From NCBI RefSeq assembly GCF_008124785.1, contig NZ_VNHU01000003.1:352357-416356 (forward strand): a stretch of 64,000 nucleotides of DNA, read 5' to 3'. The translations under genes and the position numbers were made by a program. Every line of letters begins with the position of its first letter. The first letter of the stretch is position 1. The stretch is from Aquimarina intermedia. Its GTDB lineage: Bacteria > Bacteroidota > Bacteroidia > Flavobacteriales > Flavobacteriaceae. Below are positions 46,773 to 55,993 of the stretch, in pieces. The notes beneath the pieces are model-generated. The model had not been told where the DNA came from, searched no databases, and worked only from the letters and a program-made list of their open reading frames with translations.

Positions 46773-46964
46773 CTAGATAACCTTTACGTTTACTGCATTC
46801 AATCCTTTGTTTCCTTCTTTAAGATCAAAAGATACTTCGTCACCTTCGCGAACTTCATCAATTAATCCAGAAATGTGTACAAAATGGTCTTTTTCAACGC
46901 CTTCTTCAGTGATAAAACCGAAACCTTTAGTCTCGTTGAAAAATTTTACTGTTCCTTTACTCAT
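46773..46964 (-). CDS. Cold-shock protein (CspA family)
   Basis: 63 aa. RNP1 KGFGFITEEG and RNP2 HFVHISGL define the single-strand nucleic-acid-binding fold; the start MSKGTVKFFNETKG is canonical. An RNA chaperone. A near-consensus CATCTTTG promoter lies about 40 nt upstream, with a T-rich leader that may be temperature-responsive. Confidence 0.96.
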   Translation of the reverse strand: MSKGTVKFFNETKGFGFITEEGVEKDHFVHISGLIDEVREGDEVSFDLKEGNKGLNAVNVKVI

Positions 46965-47101
46965 TATAATGTAATTAAATTTATATTATTTTGTATAACG
47001 CAAAGATGATACCAATAATTCAAATAATAATCAATTAATTGAATTATTTGCTTTTAAAAAGGTGTTTATACCGAAAATGTATCAAATTGCGAACTTAGAT
47101 G

Positions 47102-47563
47102 TTACTTTTGCAATGTTACTTTTACAGCATTCATTCCCTTCATTCCTTTTTCAAGTTCAAAAGTTACTTTATCATTCTCACTAATTTCGTCAATTAGTCC
47201 ACTCACATGTGTAAAGTATTTCTCTTGATTTTCTGAATCGATAATAAAGCCAAATCCTTTTGATGAATCAAAGAAAGAAACAGATCCTTTTCTTACGGGA
47301 TCAATTTTTTCCTTTTCACTCTCCAGGGTTTTTGGAATATTAATTTCGATACTTTCAAGATCCACCTTAATTTTTTTTGAAGGATCTGGTGGGGTGTCGG
47401 TCAAATTTCCATTATGATCAACATAAGCAAATTCAATTCCTTTTTTCCCGTTTTCTTTTGCTTCAGCTCTACGAGCTTCCATTTTTTTAGCCTTCTCTTC
47501 ACGCTTTTTTAAGCGCTTTTTTTCTTTTTCAATTTTATTAAATGTCTGTTGCGATTTTGCCAT
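47102..47563 (-). CDS. Cold-shock domain protein with basic N-terminal coiled coil
   Basis: 153 aa. Residues 1-45 are Lys/Glu-rich and helical (KIEKEKKRLKKREEKAKKME). A linker follows, then a cold-shock domain at about 88-153 (RKGSVSFFDSSKGFGFII and YFTHVSGLIDEI). This two-part type is common in Flavobacteriia. It probably binds RNA with help from the basic coil. An exact TATCTTTG promoter lies at 47606-47613. Confidence 0.9.
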   Translation of the reverse strand: MAKSQQTFNKIEKEKKRLKKREEKAKKMEARRAEAKENGKKGIEFAYVDHNGNLTDTPPDPSKKIKVDLESIEINIPKTLESEKEKIDPVRKGSVSFFDSSKGFGFIIDSENQEKYFTHVSGLIDEISENDKVTFELEKGMKGMNAVKVTLQK

Positions 47564-47605
47564 TCGTGTATTTAAAGTGTTTTAACCGATACTGGTAAGA
47601 GTGTG

Positions 47606-47613
47606 CAAAGATA
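47606..47613 (-). promoter_or_regulatory. Promoter -7 element of the CSD gene
   Basis: Minus-strand TATCTTTG, an exact TAnnTTTG match, 43 nt before the ATG at 47563. Confidence 0.65.
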
Positions 47614-47933
47614 GTGTTTTACTTTGTAGTAATGAAAATTATTGCTAACAATCTAATTTTAAATGAGTTTTTATAAAGTTTTTACTTTTAGAGAAATAAT
47701 TGATTGCCAGCTATAGTAGTAACTATGAAACAATTTGAACCTTATACATTCTTAAAATTTTCGTTTGCTTGAGTTCTACGTAGTGTACAAGTTATCATAT
47801 ATATACCCTGACCCTTTCAATTATTAATTTAATATTATTTAGATTTAGTCTAATTAAAGTTGTGTTGTTGATTCCTGTGAATTACTTTTGCTGCAGAAAT
47901 TCATACTATTTTAAATCAATTTAAATAAGAATA

Positions 47934-48244
47934 ATGAAATATCTAACCACCATTCTAGTTTTACTGTTCAGTATGAGTTACAGGAGAGGTTCCTGTTGAG
48001 CACCACCTCTATCGAGTTTTATTTGAAGGCGTGGCATTTCTGTTTTGCCTGGCGACTCTGGAACTATCTAAGTACTGGTTCAAGCAAACTTCTTTCGTTT
48101 GGGCAATTTTATTAGGGGTATTCAATATACCATTTGATTACGGCTATAGTATATGAAAGCTCCAACTTTTCTGAGATTTTAATATTAGCTATCATGGCCG
48201 TGACAAGTGTGTTATCAATTTACACAAATGGTCTAAGCGAATAG
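47934..48244 (+). pseudogene. Decayed small membrane protein gene
   Basis: ATG 47934 begins a signal-like MKYLTTILVLLFSMS, but a stop follows at codon 22. The adjoining sequence reads YRVLFEGVAFLFCLATLEL and FVWAILLGVFNIPFDYG in one frame, hits another stop, then reads SEILILAIMAVTSVLSIY in a shifted frame. The pieces in order resemble a three-helix membrane protein of the DUF6804 type (tentative), broken by at least two disruptions. It is unlikely to be expressed as protein. Confidence 0.5.
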
Positions 48245-48282
48245 GCTAGAATACACATGATTACCTTCAAATAATAAGTAAA

Positions 48283-48310
48283 AAAAACCTGATCGTTTTA
48301 TCAGGTTTTT
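48283..48310 (-). terminator. Terminator after the 114-aa secreted protein gene
   Basis: AAAAACCTGAT (48283-48293) and its perfect complement (48300-48310) flank a 6-nt loop, 26 nt past the stop of the minus-strand gene. Confidence 0.85.
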
Positions 48311-48335
48311 GCTAAAATCTCAGTTAATATCTTAG

Positions 48336-48680
48336 TTATTCTACAGCTTTAATATCTGTCAGAATAAGTCGGTGCTTATATTGTTTTACCTCTGCATCCG
48401 ATGGATTATTAGGGTTGCTTACCTCAATTTGATCTTTTTCATAAGTGATTAAGAAAGTTTTACCTATGTTTTCTTTGGCACTTAAATCAAATTTAGAAAT
48501 AGCTTTTTTACTTACAAAAGTAATTTCCATTACCTTCCCGGTTTCTTTATTCGTAAAGTAATACGCCTTATCCGATTGTCCGTTGTAGGTTACTGTCGTT
48601 TCTTCAATTGGATTATTTCCTATGGCAGCAAAGCTGGTAGTCATAATCAATGTTACTACTAATAATACTATCTTGTTCAT
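48336..48680 (-). CDS. Secreted hypothetical protein, 114 aa
   Basis: The signal peptide NKIVLLVVTLIMTTSFAA is followed by a small beta-rich domain (VTYNGQSDKAYYFTNKETG, TFLITYEKDQIEV) without Cys. No family is recognised; the pattern suggests a compact OB- or lipocalin-like periplasmic protein. It has its own terminator and is monocistronic. Confidence 0.7.
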   Translation of the reverse strand: MNKIVLLVVTLIMTTSFAAIGNNPIEETTVTYNGQSDKAYYFTNKETGKVMEITFVSKKAISKFDLSAKENIGKTFLITYEKDQIEVSNPNNPSDAEVKQYKHRLILTDIKAVE

Positions 48681-48795
48681 GTTAATGGGCTTTTAAAGGC
48701 GTAAATTTAACATATTTTTTAGAAATGGACTGTTATTTAAAAAATATTCACTTCAAGTCCTCTAAATTATTAATTAATAACTCCTTATTAAAGCG

Positions 48796-49302
48796 CTACT
48801 TATACGTGATTTTTTGTATTTCAAAAACTCTGCATCCTCTTTCAAGAATTAAGGTGGCAGTATCTCCTTCAGATTTGTTAATCAATATTCTAGCCATTGG
48901 AGAGGTATAGGCTATCTTCTTCTTAGCAATATTAGCTTCATCTACCCCAACAATTCGAAAAACTTCGCTTTTTCCCGATTCCATGATTTTTAAGGTTATT
49001 GTAGCACCAAATCTCACGGTATCATTCGTATGATGTGTGGTCGGATGTACAACTTTGGCCGTAGCAATTCGACTATTGAGGAGTTGTGATTTACCGTCAA
49101 GCATCGCTATGGCAAATCTTCTGTCTTTTTCATCATCAATATTCAAGGAAGCTCTCTTAGCCAACAATGTTTTTCTCTCTGTAAGTAACAACTCCATTCC
49201 TACAGGTGTGACATAGTTCACAAAACCTTCGGGTAAATGGGCTCTGGGCGGAATTATGGGTACTTCTTCATGATCATCTTCTTTTACAAAAGCTCTACTC
49301 AT
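48796..49302 (-). CDS. GreA/GreB-family transcription elongation factor-like protein
   Basis: 168 aa from ATG 49302 (an in-frame TTG lies three codons earlier). The start SRAFVKEDDHEEVPIIPPRAHLPEGFVNYVTPVG (quoted in parts by family pattern) matches GreB-like proteins. The C-terminal half has the FKBP-like fold of Gre factors (RFGATITLKIMESGKSEVFRIVG and SPMARILINKSEGDTA). The N-terminal coiled coil is shorter than in true GreA, with acidic tip residues around DDEKD. It probably rescues stalled RNA polymerase or competes with Gre. Confidence 0.85.
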   Translation of the reverse strand: MSRAFVKEDDHEEVPIIPPRAHLPEGFVNYVTPVGMELLLTERKTLLAKRASLNIDDEKDRRFAIAMLDGKSQLLNSRIATAKVVHPTTHHTNDTVRFGATITLKIMESGKSEVFRIVGVDEANIAKKKIAYTSPMARILINKSEGDTATLILERGCRVFEIQKITYK

Positions 49303-49410
49303 AATGCTCAAATTAAATTATACAATTAGCGAAAGTACCTAAGCTAGTACTCTTACTTATTCGTTAGTATCCGGAGATAGCTTCAAAAGAGTCATCTCCG
49401 GATTCTGTTA

Positions 49411-51552
49411 TTATACCGGAATGGAATCGGTAACTTCCATTCGATCCCAATTTCTGTGTTTTGCGATGGCATCTCTAAATGCCTTCGGCTTTTTATTAAT
49501 GAAAACAGCCTGGTCATCCTTATATTCTTTCACATAAGACGTATCAATTAGCTTTTCTCCTTCCTTATCGGCTGCAATCGCTTTACAGTGCTTAAAAGCT
49601 TCATTAATGAATTTTATATATTTCGAATTTTTCAGAAGTTTTTCGACTGATTCTTCGCCTCCGGCTACATAAACCGCATCATACAGTACACTTTCGGTTG
49701 TCATAATCGACGCATCTACTTCGTGTTCTGTATCATGATTACATAAAACAGTACCTCCTGTTGGAGCAATCAATTTCACCATAGCGCCTTCTTTTTCTAA
49801 CAATTCTTTTACCGGTTTAAATGCATCCATATTAAAACCATCGGCTACCAAGGCCGCAATTTGACGGGTAGCTACGCTATCGAATTTGGTGTTTGCCTGA
49901 CTTAAAGCCGGCGAACTGTCCAAGTATATCTTTTTAGGCCCGGGTTGGTGTTTATCTACATCTGCGTCTGCACCTATCGCTTGATTGATCGGACGTTCAA
50001 TATCATCTGGAATATCAATACCCAACCCATCTGAAACCTTTTTAGCCAAATCTTCATCAATCTGCTGAATTAACCACAACATTCTCTGTTGGATGTGTTT
50101 ATGCATACATTTGCCTAATTCAAAGGTGTATGCATTCGCAACATGATTTTTTTCCCAAGAAGCTAAACTTCTATAAAACAAAGCAGGTTGCGAAAAATGG
50201 TCACTGAAACTTTCACTACGGGTACGAATTTTTTTAGCATCAATACGTTCTTCATACGAATCAAATCCACCTTCAGCTATTTTAGACAAATAGGGACACC
50301 CTCCTCCAAGAGAATTAGGGAAATATGCTGTTTGTCCTTTCGGAATATCCATTTGCATATGACCATCTCTTTGATTGTTGTGGGTGTTAACTACCGGTCG
50401 ATTAATTGGGATTTGATGAAAGTTCACACTCCCAAGTCGGGATAGTTGCGTATCACGATATGAAAATAAACGACCTTGTAATAAGGGATCATTTGAGAAA
50501 TCAATTCCCGGAACAATGTGACCGGGCAAGAAGGCTACCTGCTCCGTTTCTGCAAAGAAATTTTCCGGGTTTTTATTTAACGTCATTTTACCCACAATCT
50601 TCACCGGTACCATTTCTTCAGGAATGAGTTTGGTTGCATCCAATAGATCAAAATCAAATTTATGCTCATCCTCCTGAGGTATAATTTGTAAACCCAACTC
50701 CCATTCAGGATATTCCCCCGCTTCGATAGCATCCCAGAGATCTCTACGATGAAAATCAGAGTCCGCTCCGTTAATCTTAACAGCCTCATCCCAAGTAACC
50801 GAATGCACGCCTAATTTAGGTTTCCAGTGAAATTTGACAAAGTGAGACTTTCCTTCTTTATTAATAAGTCTGAAGGTATGAATACCAAATCCTTCCATCA
50901 TACGGTAACTTCTTGGGATAGCACGATCACTCATTGCCCAGATATGGTTATGTAAGGTCTCGGTAGTCAGTGAGACGAAATCATAAAAGGTATCATGCGC
51001 CGAGGCTGCCTGCGGTATTTCTTTATTAGGTTCAGGCTTAACCGAATGAATCAAATCCGGAAATTTCATAGCATCTTGTATAAAAAAGATTGGCATATTG
51101 TTACCTACCAGATCCCAGGTACCTTCTTCTGTATAAAATTTAACCGCAAATCCACGTACATCACGCGCTAAATCAGGAGATCCTTTTGACCCGGCCACTG
51201 TCGAAAAGCGCACAAATACTGGGGTCTTTCTTTTAGTATCCGTAAAAATTCCTGCTTTAGTATATTCCTCAATGCTATCATAAAGCTCAAAATAACCATG
51301 TGCAGCACTTCCCCTTGCATGAACAATACGCTCCGGAATCCTTTCATGATCAAAGTTATTAATCTTTTCGCGAAGCAGAAAATCCTCTAGCAAGGTGGAT
51401 CCTCGTTCTCCCGATTTTAAAGAATTATTGGTGTCATTAACTTTAAGACCTTGATTAGTAGTCAAGGGTTTGTTACTTCCATCTTTGTAAGAAGCTGATA
51501 AATCTTTAATTTTTTTAGAATCTTTTTTAGCGTTTTTTTCTTCTTTTTCCAT
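49411..51552 (-). CDS. katE: Large-subunit catalase HPII
   Basis: 713 aa. Catalase core with catalytic His in [12 protein letters not shown] (about 78-90), Asn in [12 protein letters not shown], and heme-ligand Tyr in [12 protein letters not shown] (about 364). The C-terminal 150 residues form the GATase1-like flavodoxin domain ([28 protein letters not shown]) specific to large catalases. The start has a Lys-rich extension of about 40 residues. Cytoplasmic, stationary-phase or stress H2O2 removal. Confidence 0.96.
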   Translation of the reverse strand: MEKEEKNAKKDSKKIKDLSASYKDGSNKPLTTNQGLKVNDTNNSLKSGERGSTLLEDFLLREKINNFDHERIPERIVHARGSAAHGYFELYDSIEEYTKAGIFTDTKRKTPVFVRFSTVAGSKGSPDLARDVRGFAVKFYTEEGTWDLVGNNMPIFFIQDAMKFPDLIHSVKPEPNKEIPQAASAHDTFYDFVSLTTETLHNHIWAMSDRAIPRSYRMMEGFGIHTFRLINKEGKSHFVKFHWKPKLGVHSVTWDEAVKINGADSDFHRRDLWDAIEAGEYPEWELGLQIIPQEDEHKFDFDLLDATKLIPEEMVPVKIVGKMTLNKNPENFFAETEQVAFLPGHIVPGIDFSNDPLLQGRLFSYRDTQLSRLGSVNFHQIPINRPVVNTHNNQRDGHMQMDIPKGQTAYFPNSLGGGCPYLSKIAEGGFDSYEERIDAKKIRTRSESFSDHFSQPALFYRSLASWEKNHVANAYTFELGKCMHKHIQQRMLWLIQQIDEDLAKKVSDGLGIDIPDDIERPINQAIGADADVDKHQPGPKKIYLDSSPALSQANTKFDSVATRQIAALVADGFNMDAFKPVKELLEKEGAMVKLIAPTGGTVLCNHDTEHEVDASIMTTESVLYDAVYVAGGEESVEKLLKNSKYIKFINEAFKHCKAIAADKEGEKLIDTSYVKEYKDDQAVFINKKPKAFRDAIAKHRNWDRMEVTDSIPV

Positions 51553-51948
51553 GATTTTAAATGTGTGAATTTAAATTTTGGTTTGTTATTTTAGAGTAAA
51601 TTTTATGGTGTGGTTTTGGTATGTATTTGGAAATAAATAGAACTTCTAAAGTACTATTTTAGCTATGCAGGATTTCCCAAAGCTTTTATAAAAAAACAGG
51701 CATAAATGTTATTATATTCCTATTTTTCAAGGAATACTATTAAATTAACCGGCAGCAGCTATTTTTTTCAGGAATTCTTTTATGTTTTTAAATAAAACTA
51801 CAGGCTTCGAACTAATGTTAAAATGGGAGATATTCGGACATGGTTATACCTTTTAAAAGTATACGAAACTATAAAAATTTAAAGGAGTTTAAACACGGAA
51901 TGGGTGTCATAATACTTAAACTTAACTATCAGAAAAAAGAAACACAAA
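51553..51948. other. Spacer upstream of katE
   Basis: AT-rich, containing no credible ORF. The katE promoter should lie in 51560-51640. Confidence 0.4.
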
Positions 51949-51979
51949 AAAAGGTAGCAAATTCAATTTACTACCTTTT
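51949..51979 (-). terminator. Terminator after the M57 protease gene
   Basis: AAAAGGTAG (51949-51957) pairs perfectly with CTACCTTTT (51971-51979), 28 nt past the stop. Confidence 0.75.
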
Positions 51980-52007
51980 ATCAAGTACATATTGTTCCCT
52001 AGTGAGT

Positions 52008-52880
52008 TTAATACAAAATATTTAAGGCATCTCTATCTGAAGCGGTAAATTCGCCATCTTCTCCGGTATTAAAGCAACCTAGCATGATAGAATCAGCATA
52101 CGGAGACCAGGGGGTTCCGGGAATCCAGATAGCTGCCGGACTTACTGAAGGTTCTGCAGGAAGTGGTCCCGTATATCCACAACTCCAACGATTGTACCAG
52201 TCCTGATGTCTAAAGCCAACACTATGACCTATTTCATGACCAATTACATGCTCTACTACGTTTAAACTATAGGTGCCACTATCCAATCCCGAGTTAATAC
52301 GAACATAACGATTAGGTCTACCTGCCGAAGTAGGAAAACCTGCCGATCCTCCTGCTCCTCCAATGACTCTGTACACCACCATATCTGCTTGTGATTGGTT
52401 ATTGCCATAAGAGAGAGTAAAATTAAGCGTGTTAGGCAACGCGTTATAGTTGGCAACTGCCCAGGATAATGCGGTTCTCATCTTAGGAGTCAAGTCAAAA
52501 CTGGATCCTGTACCTGTCCAACCCAATACCCGTATATTTCGATAAGGGGGTGCAACAATAAAATCAGAATGATATTGTTTATTTTTTCCATCCGATGATT
52601 TTAAATCCGGATATTCAGCTAAATCATCCACGGGAATCGTGATATCTCCGGACACCAGGTATTTCTCTTTTGATCCGTCCGGCAGTGGAATATCTTGTAT
52701 AGTGACTTGTTCTATATTGACCCCCATTTTGAACAGTTTATCCAGCTGCGTTTTGGTGGGTTCTTGAGTTTCCTCCAAGTTGATCTGTTCTACCGTAGTA
52801 TCAGAGAGGTCTTCTTTTTGGCAGGCTACTATGCATCCCGCGATAAAAGCGCAAAGCGCCAATGTTTTTAGATTTTTCAT
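52008..52880 (-). CDS. M57-family zinc metalloprotease lipoprotein
   Basis: 290 aa. The signal KTLALCAFIAGCIVAC ends at a lipobox Cys. After a propeptide-like region, the metzincin zinc motif HEIGHSVGFRH is complete (H215, H219, H225), followed by DW. The repeated PLPDGSKEKYLVSGDI region and the size fit the Bacteroidota M57 family. It is likely anchored on the cell surface and involved in protein breakdown. It is monocistronic with a terminator. Confidence 0.88.
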   Translation of the reverse strand: MKNLKTLALCAFIAGCIVACQKEDLSDTTVEQINLEETQEPTKTQLDKLFKMGVNIEQVTIQDIPLPDGSKEKYLVSGDITIPVDDLAEYPDLKSSDGKNKQYHSDFIVAPPYRNIRVLGWTGTGSSFDLTPKMRTALSWAVANYNALPNTLNFTLSYGNNQSQADMVVYRVIGGAGGSAGFPTSAGRPNRYVRINSGLDSGTYSLNVVEHVIGHEIGHSVGFRHQDWYNRWSCGYTGPLPAEPSVSPAAIWIPGTPWSPYADSIMLGCFNTGEDGEFTASDRDALNILY

Positions 52881-53445
52881 TTGCTTGTGGTTTTAATAAT
52901 ATAACATTTTGTTACTACTACCCCTATGGTTTTATTACATCCATCTAAATACATAAAACAGCAAGTATAGCTATTACTAACCCGTTACGATGGGTGGTCT
53001 TTGGAATGTAATTGGCGTTGGGGATAGTACACCTTCTTACAGGTTGTTTACTTATGCTACTCATCAGACATACACCGCGGTTTGCAACACTGATGCGTGA
53101 TAGATTCAAATATACAATATAACGGACCTATTAAAAATAGGCATGACACTTATAGAAAATGATCATGTCATTAATTAGCTGACTTATAAATAGTTATCTG
53201 TTTTAATTGGAGTTATTACCGCTGTATAAATAGGTAAACAGCTATTTAACCTATCAGGGAATCACCTCTTAAGTTGTAGGGATTTGACTGAAAAATGTAG
53301 ATGGTTTGGGTTGTATTACCGGTTAGAAAGGGATGTGGAGTTACTATGAGGTGTAGTCTTACCCTTTTTCGGAAAGCTTAAAAAACTACCAACAGATATT
53401 CCTCTAAAAAGTTTAGTTGTATTTTTTATAACACATGAGTTTACT
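52881..53445. other. 565-nt spacer, no gene
   Basis: Only a few very short frames. ATGACA (53143) and TGTCAT can form a weak hairpin near 53165. The M57 promoter should be close to 52900. Nothing else is assignable. Confidence 0.4.
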
Positions 53446-55371
53446 TTAAAACACTTTCAAATACCAGCAAGCAGGTACTTTCTCATCAGTAGTCAATGAG
53501 GTAGCCCCGCGATAATTCACCTGTATTAAAGGGCATAAGTATTGATTATCATATTTTTTGTTTATAAAATATACCGCATCACTTTCGTAAATAGTAGTGT
53601 CTTTTTTTTTATTTACTTTTTTGATTATCCATTTAGTATTATCGCCCCATGAGTAATAATAATATAGTGCAGGTGTGCTAAAGGCTCCCAACAGATTGTA
53701 CTGGCCAAGTCCCGATTCTAACGATTGGATCTGTACCACATCACCGTCCTTGACATTACCGCTACCTCCTAAAAGCTGCATTCTTATAGGTTTTTTACCA
53801 ACCCTGGGATAGTACTGCCCCCCGACGGCATTTTTTTTAATTTTGATGATATAATCAATACCACCTTCCATATTGACCTTTATATCTTGCTTGTACTTTA
53901 ATGCATTTCCTTTTGGTTTTGGAGTAAGAGCAATTTTTTCTTCAAACATTTTGAAGGGGGTATCGGGGATGGGGTCAGGTACTTCCTTACCCCAAGACGG
54001 ATATTCGTAATATTCGATCTTCACAGAACCAGCAGGGTTCTCTCGGTAGGTCAGGTCAATGATCGCATAACTATGGTTGTAGTACCCATTTTCAATTTTT
54101 AATTTATATTTAGTGTTTAAGGGAACACTGTTATAATTAAGTTTATAAGGATCAGTTTTGGTGGGCTGTTCGAAAGCACTGGCGCCTACAAGTCTACCTT
54201 TGGACAACCCAAAGAGTCCATTTTTAAAGATAACCTGGTTGTGCTCATGCCCCCAGAGCCAGGCAGCTACTTTATTATCCAGAAAAGGTCTGAAAGTATC
54301 AAGCAGGTATTTGTTTAGATATGGATAGGATCCGTATTTTGAAAAGGTACCGTTTATCTTAGCATTACCCGAAAACAGCTGGTGATGAGATAATAGAATA
54401 GAGGCTCCTTTAAATTTTTTAAGTTTATCATAATGCCAAGCGATTTCATCTTTTCTAAGCCAGGGCCCGGCATAATACGTATCAATCTGGTTAAGCGGGT
54501 ACGAATCATAATAGCTGGTATCCATACCCAGAAATTGCCAGCGGTTATCTTCGGTGCGAAGGCAAAAAAAACTTGAATCCTGTACGGCGGAGGGGAACTT
54601 CTTATTTAAGCCTTTTATCATTTTGTAATACCCATAGCCAAAGGCGTAATAATCATGATTACCAGGAATGGAAAATACGGGGATACGTTTACCATAATTT
54701 TTAAATGCAAGGTCAATAATCTTTGAAAAATTTTGTGCGCACTCAAAGGGAGTCCCTGAATAATAGATATCCCCCAGATGAATGAGTACATCGGGATTAT
54801 GGGTAAACAGCAAAGTTTTTAAAAGCTGGTAGGCGTCTGTCATACCAGTACCCCAGTCTCCTATAATAGCTACCTTGGCATCGTTTGGAATCTTGTATTT
54901 TATGAGTCCATAGTCCATACCTTTTCCTTCCCAGCTATTATATTTTAAAACACCCTTGTAGGTATCGTGGAAAGCTTTATAAACTAATATACATTTTAAA
55001 AACCCAGGATCATCATCGCTGTATTTTCGATATTTTTCTTTTAATTCCTTTAACTGTTCCAGATCTTCGCGAATAGTTGCTCTGGCCATATGAAAGCATA
55101 GTTCAGATATATAGGATTGTTTTACGACGGCCGAGGCCTCTTTTCGTGGGGTTTGTGAAAGCCCAACAGGTGCCGCATATTCAGATTTAAATACTTTTGC
55201 TATATGCCGGTTGGTAGCAGCAATCATGGGATGTTCTTGCATAGCCGCTATAGTGAGTGTTTCCTCTTTTTTTGATTTATGATCGGTTTCTTTTAAGGCC
55301 TCTTCGGCGACAACCGATTGCCAAAGGGACAATTCGCGATCGCGAACACGAACTAATGGTGTTGTTTTCAT
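53446..55371 (-). CDS. Metallophosphoesterase with possible C-terminal beta-trefoil
   Basis: 641 aa with no obvious signal peptide. The phosphoesterase metal sites are complete: IIGDWGTG, LGDIYYSG, GNHDYY, LSHHQ and GHEHN, covering about residues 170-385. After a linker (about 430-480) the last 150 residues look like a carbohydrate-binding trefoil or lectin module (DGDVVQIQSLESGLGQYNLL, WIIKKV, YFINKKYDNQYLC). It resembles purple-acid-phosphatase-like enzymes; substrate unknown. It is monocistronic. Confidence 0.85.
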   Translation of the reverse strand: MKTTPLVRVRDRELSLWQSVVAEEALKETDHKSKKEETLTIAAMQEHPMIAATNRHIAKVFKSEYAAPVGLSQTPRKEASAVVKQSYISELCFHMARATIREDLEQLKELKEKYRKYSDDDPGFLKCILVYKAFHDTYKGVLKYNSWEGKGMDYGLIKYKIPNDAKVAIIGDWGTGMTDAYQLLKTLLFTHNPDVLIHLGDIYYSGTPFECAQNFSKIIDLAFKNYGKRIPVFSIPGNHDYYAFGYGYYKMIKGLNKKFPSAVQDSSFFCLRTEDNRWQFLGMDTSYYDSYPLNQIDTYYAGPWLRKDEIAWHYDKLKKFKGASILLSHHQLFSGNAKINGTFSKYGSYPYLNKYLLDTFRPFLDNKVAAWLWGHEHNQVIFKNGLFGLSKGRLVGASAFEQPTKTDPYKLNYNSVPLNTKYKLKIENGYYNHSYAIIDLTYRENPAGSVKIEYYEYPSWGKEVPDPIPDTPFKMFEEKIALTPKPKGNALKYKQDIKVNMEGGIDYIIKIKKNAVGGQYYPRVGKKPIRMQLLGGSGNVKDGDVVQIQSLESGLGQYNLLGAFSTPALYYYYSWGDNTKWIIKKVNKKKDTTIYESDAVYFINKKYDNQYLCPLIQVNYRGATSLTTDEKVPACWYLKVF

Positions 55372-55617
55372 ATCCTTTGTTCTGCATTAATTAAGCATAA
55401 CCATTAGCTAAAAGAGATTATCTTTTTACCCCTCAAATAGTAAAGAAAATGTAACTTAAAGTTAACAAGTGAGATAGATTTGGTTTTAAGTTTTACTAAA
55501 ATACAGTTTTTATTTAAATACCCGCATTTTTTAAGATACAAATTATTGTTAATCAGTGATTTATATCTGTAAAGTGGTTAAGGTTATAAGTAATAGGAAA
55601 TCTAGCAGTAAAGAACG

Positions 55618-55975
55618 AAGAAATCAGGATTCATGAGTCATGGAAACAGTAATCAGGCCGTGACTTAAGTTATATTTATAATTATCACTTTGGTGTTCGA
55701 TATTCAGTACTCAACTAGTGTTTCTTCTTTTTTGCATCGCCCAACCCCTCGGCTCCGCTCGGGATGACATGAACCAACCCGCCCAAACGCATCTTTTCGG
55801 TGCCTACTTAGACATGTGATTCAAACGGGCGGGGAAACTATAATTGCATAAGACGTTTTTAACTCAAATGAAATTTAATCCGTGACAAATACTTTTATAT
55901 TTATTATTTTACATTTGAAATTCCTCACGCTAGCTTTAGTATTCGACATTTTGGTATTCGACATTCAGTATTCAA
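55618..55975. repeat. Long direct repeat, copy A
   Basis: About 355 nt nearly identical to 58992-59341 (offset about 3370) in the same orientation. Most of the middle is exact, including a GC-rich core with TCGGCTCCGCTCGGGATGAC and a CCCGCCC...GGGCGGG inverted pair. No ORF. The copies bracket the S15 peptidase and TA genes. Confidence 0.85.
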
Positions 55976-55993
55976 TACGGTGTTCTATCCAAT

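Noticed and set aside
51840..52025. 61-codon plus-strand frame
   Set aside because: It runs through the M57 terminator and into the end of that gene, and has no coding-like composition.
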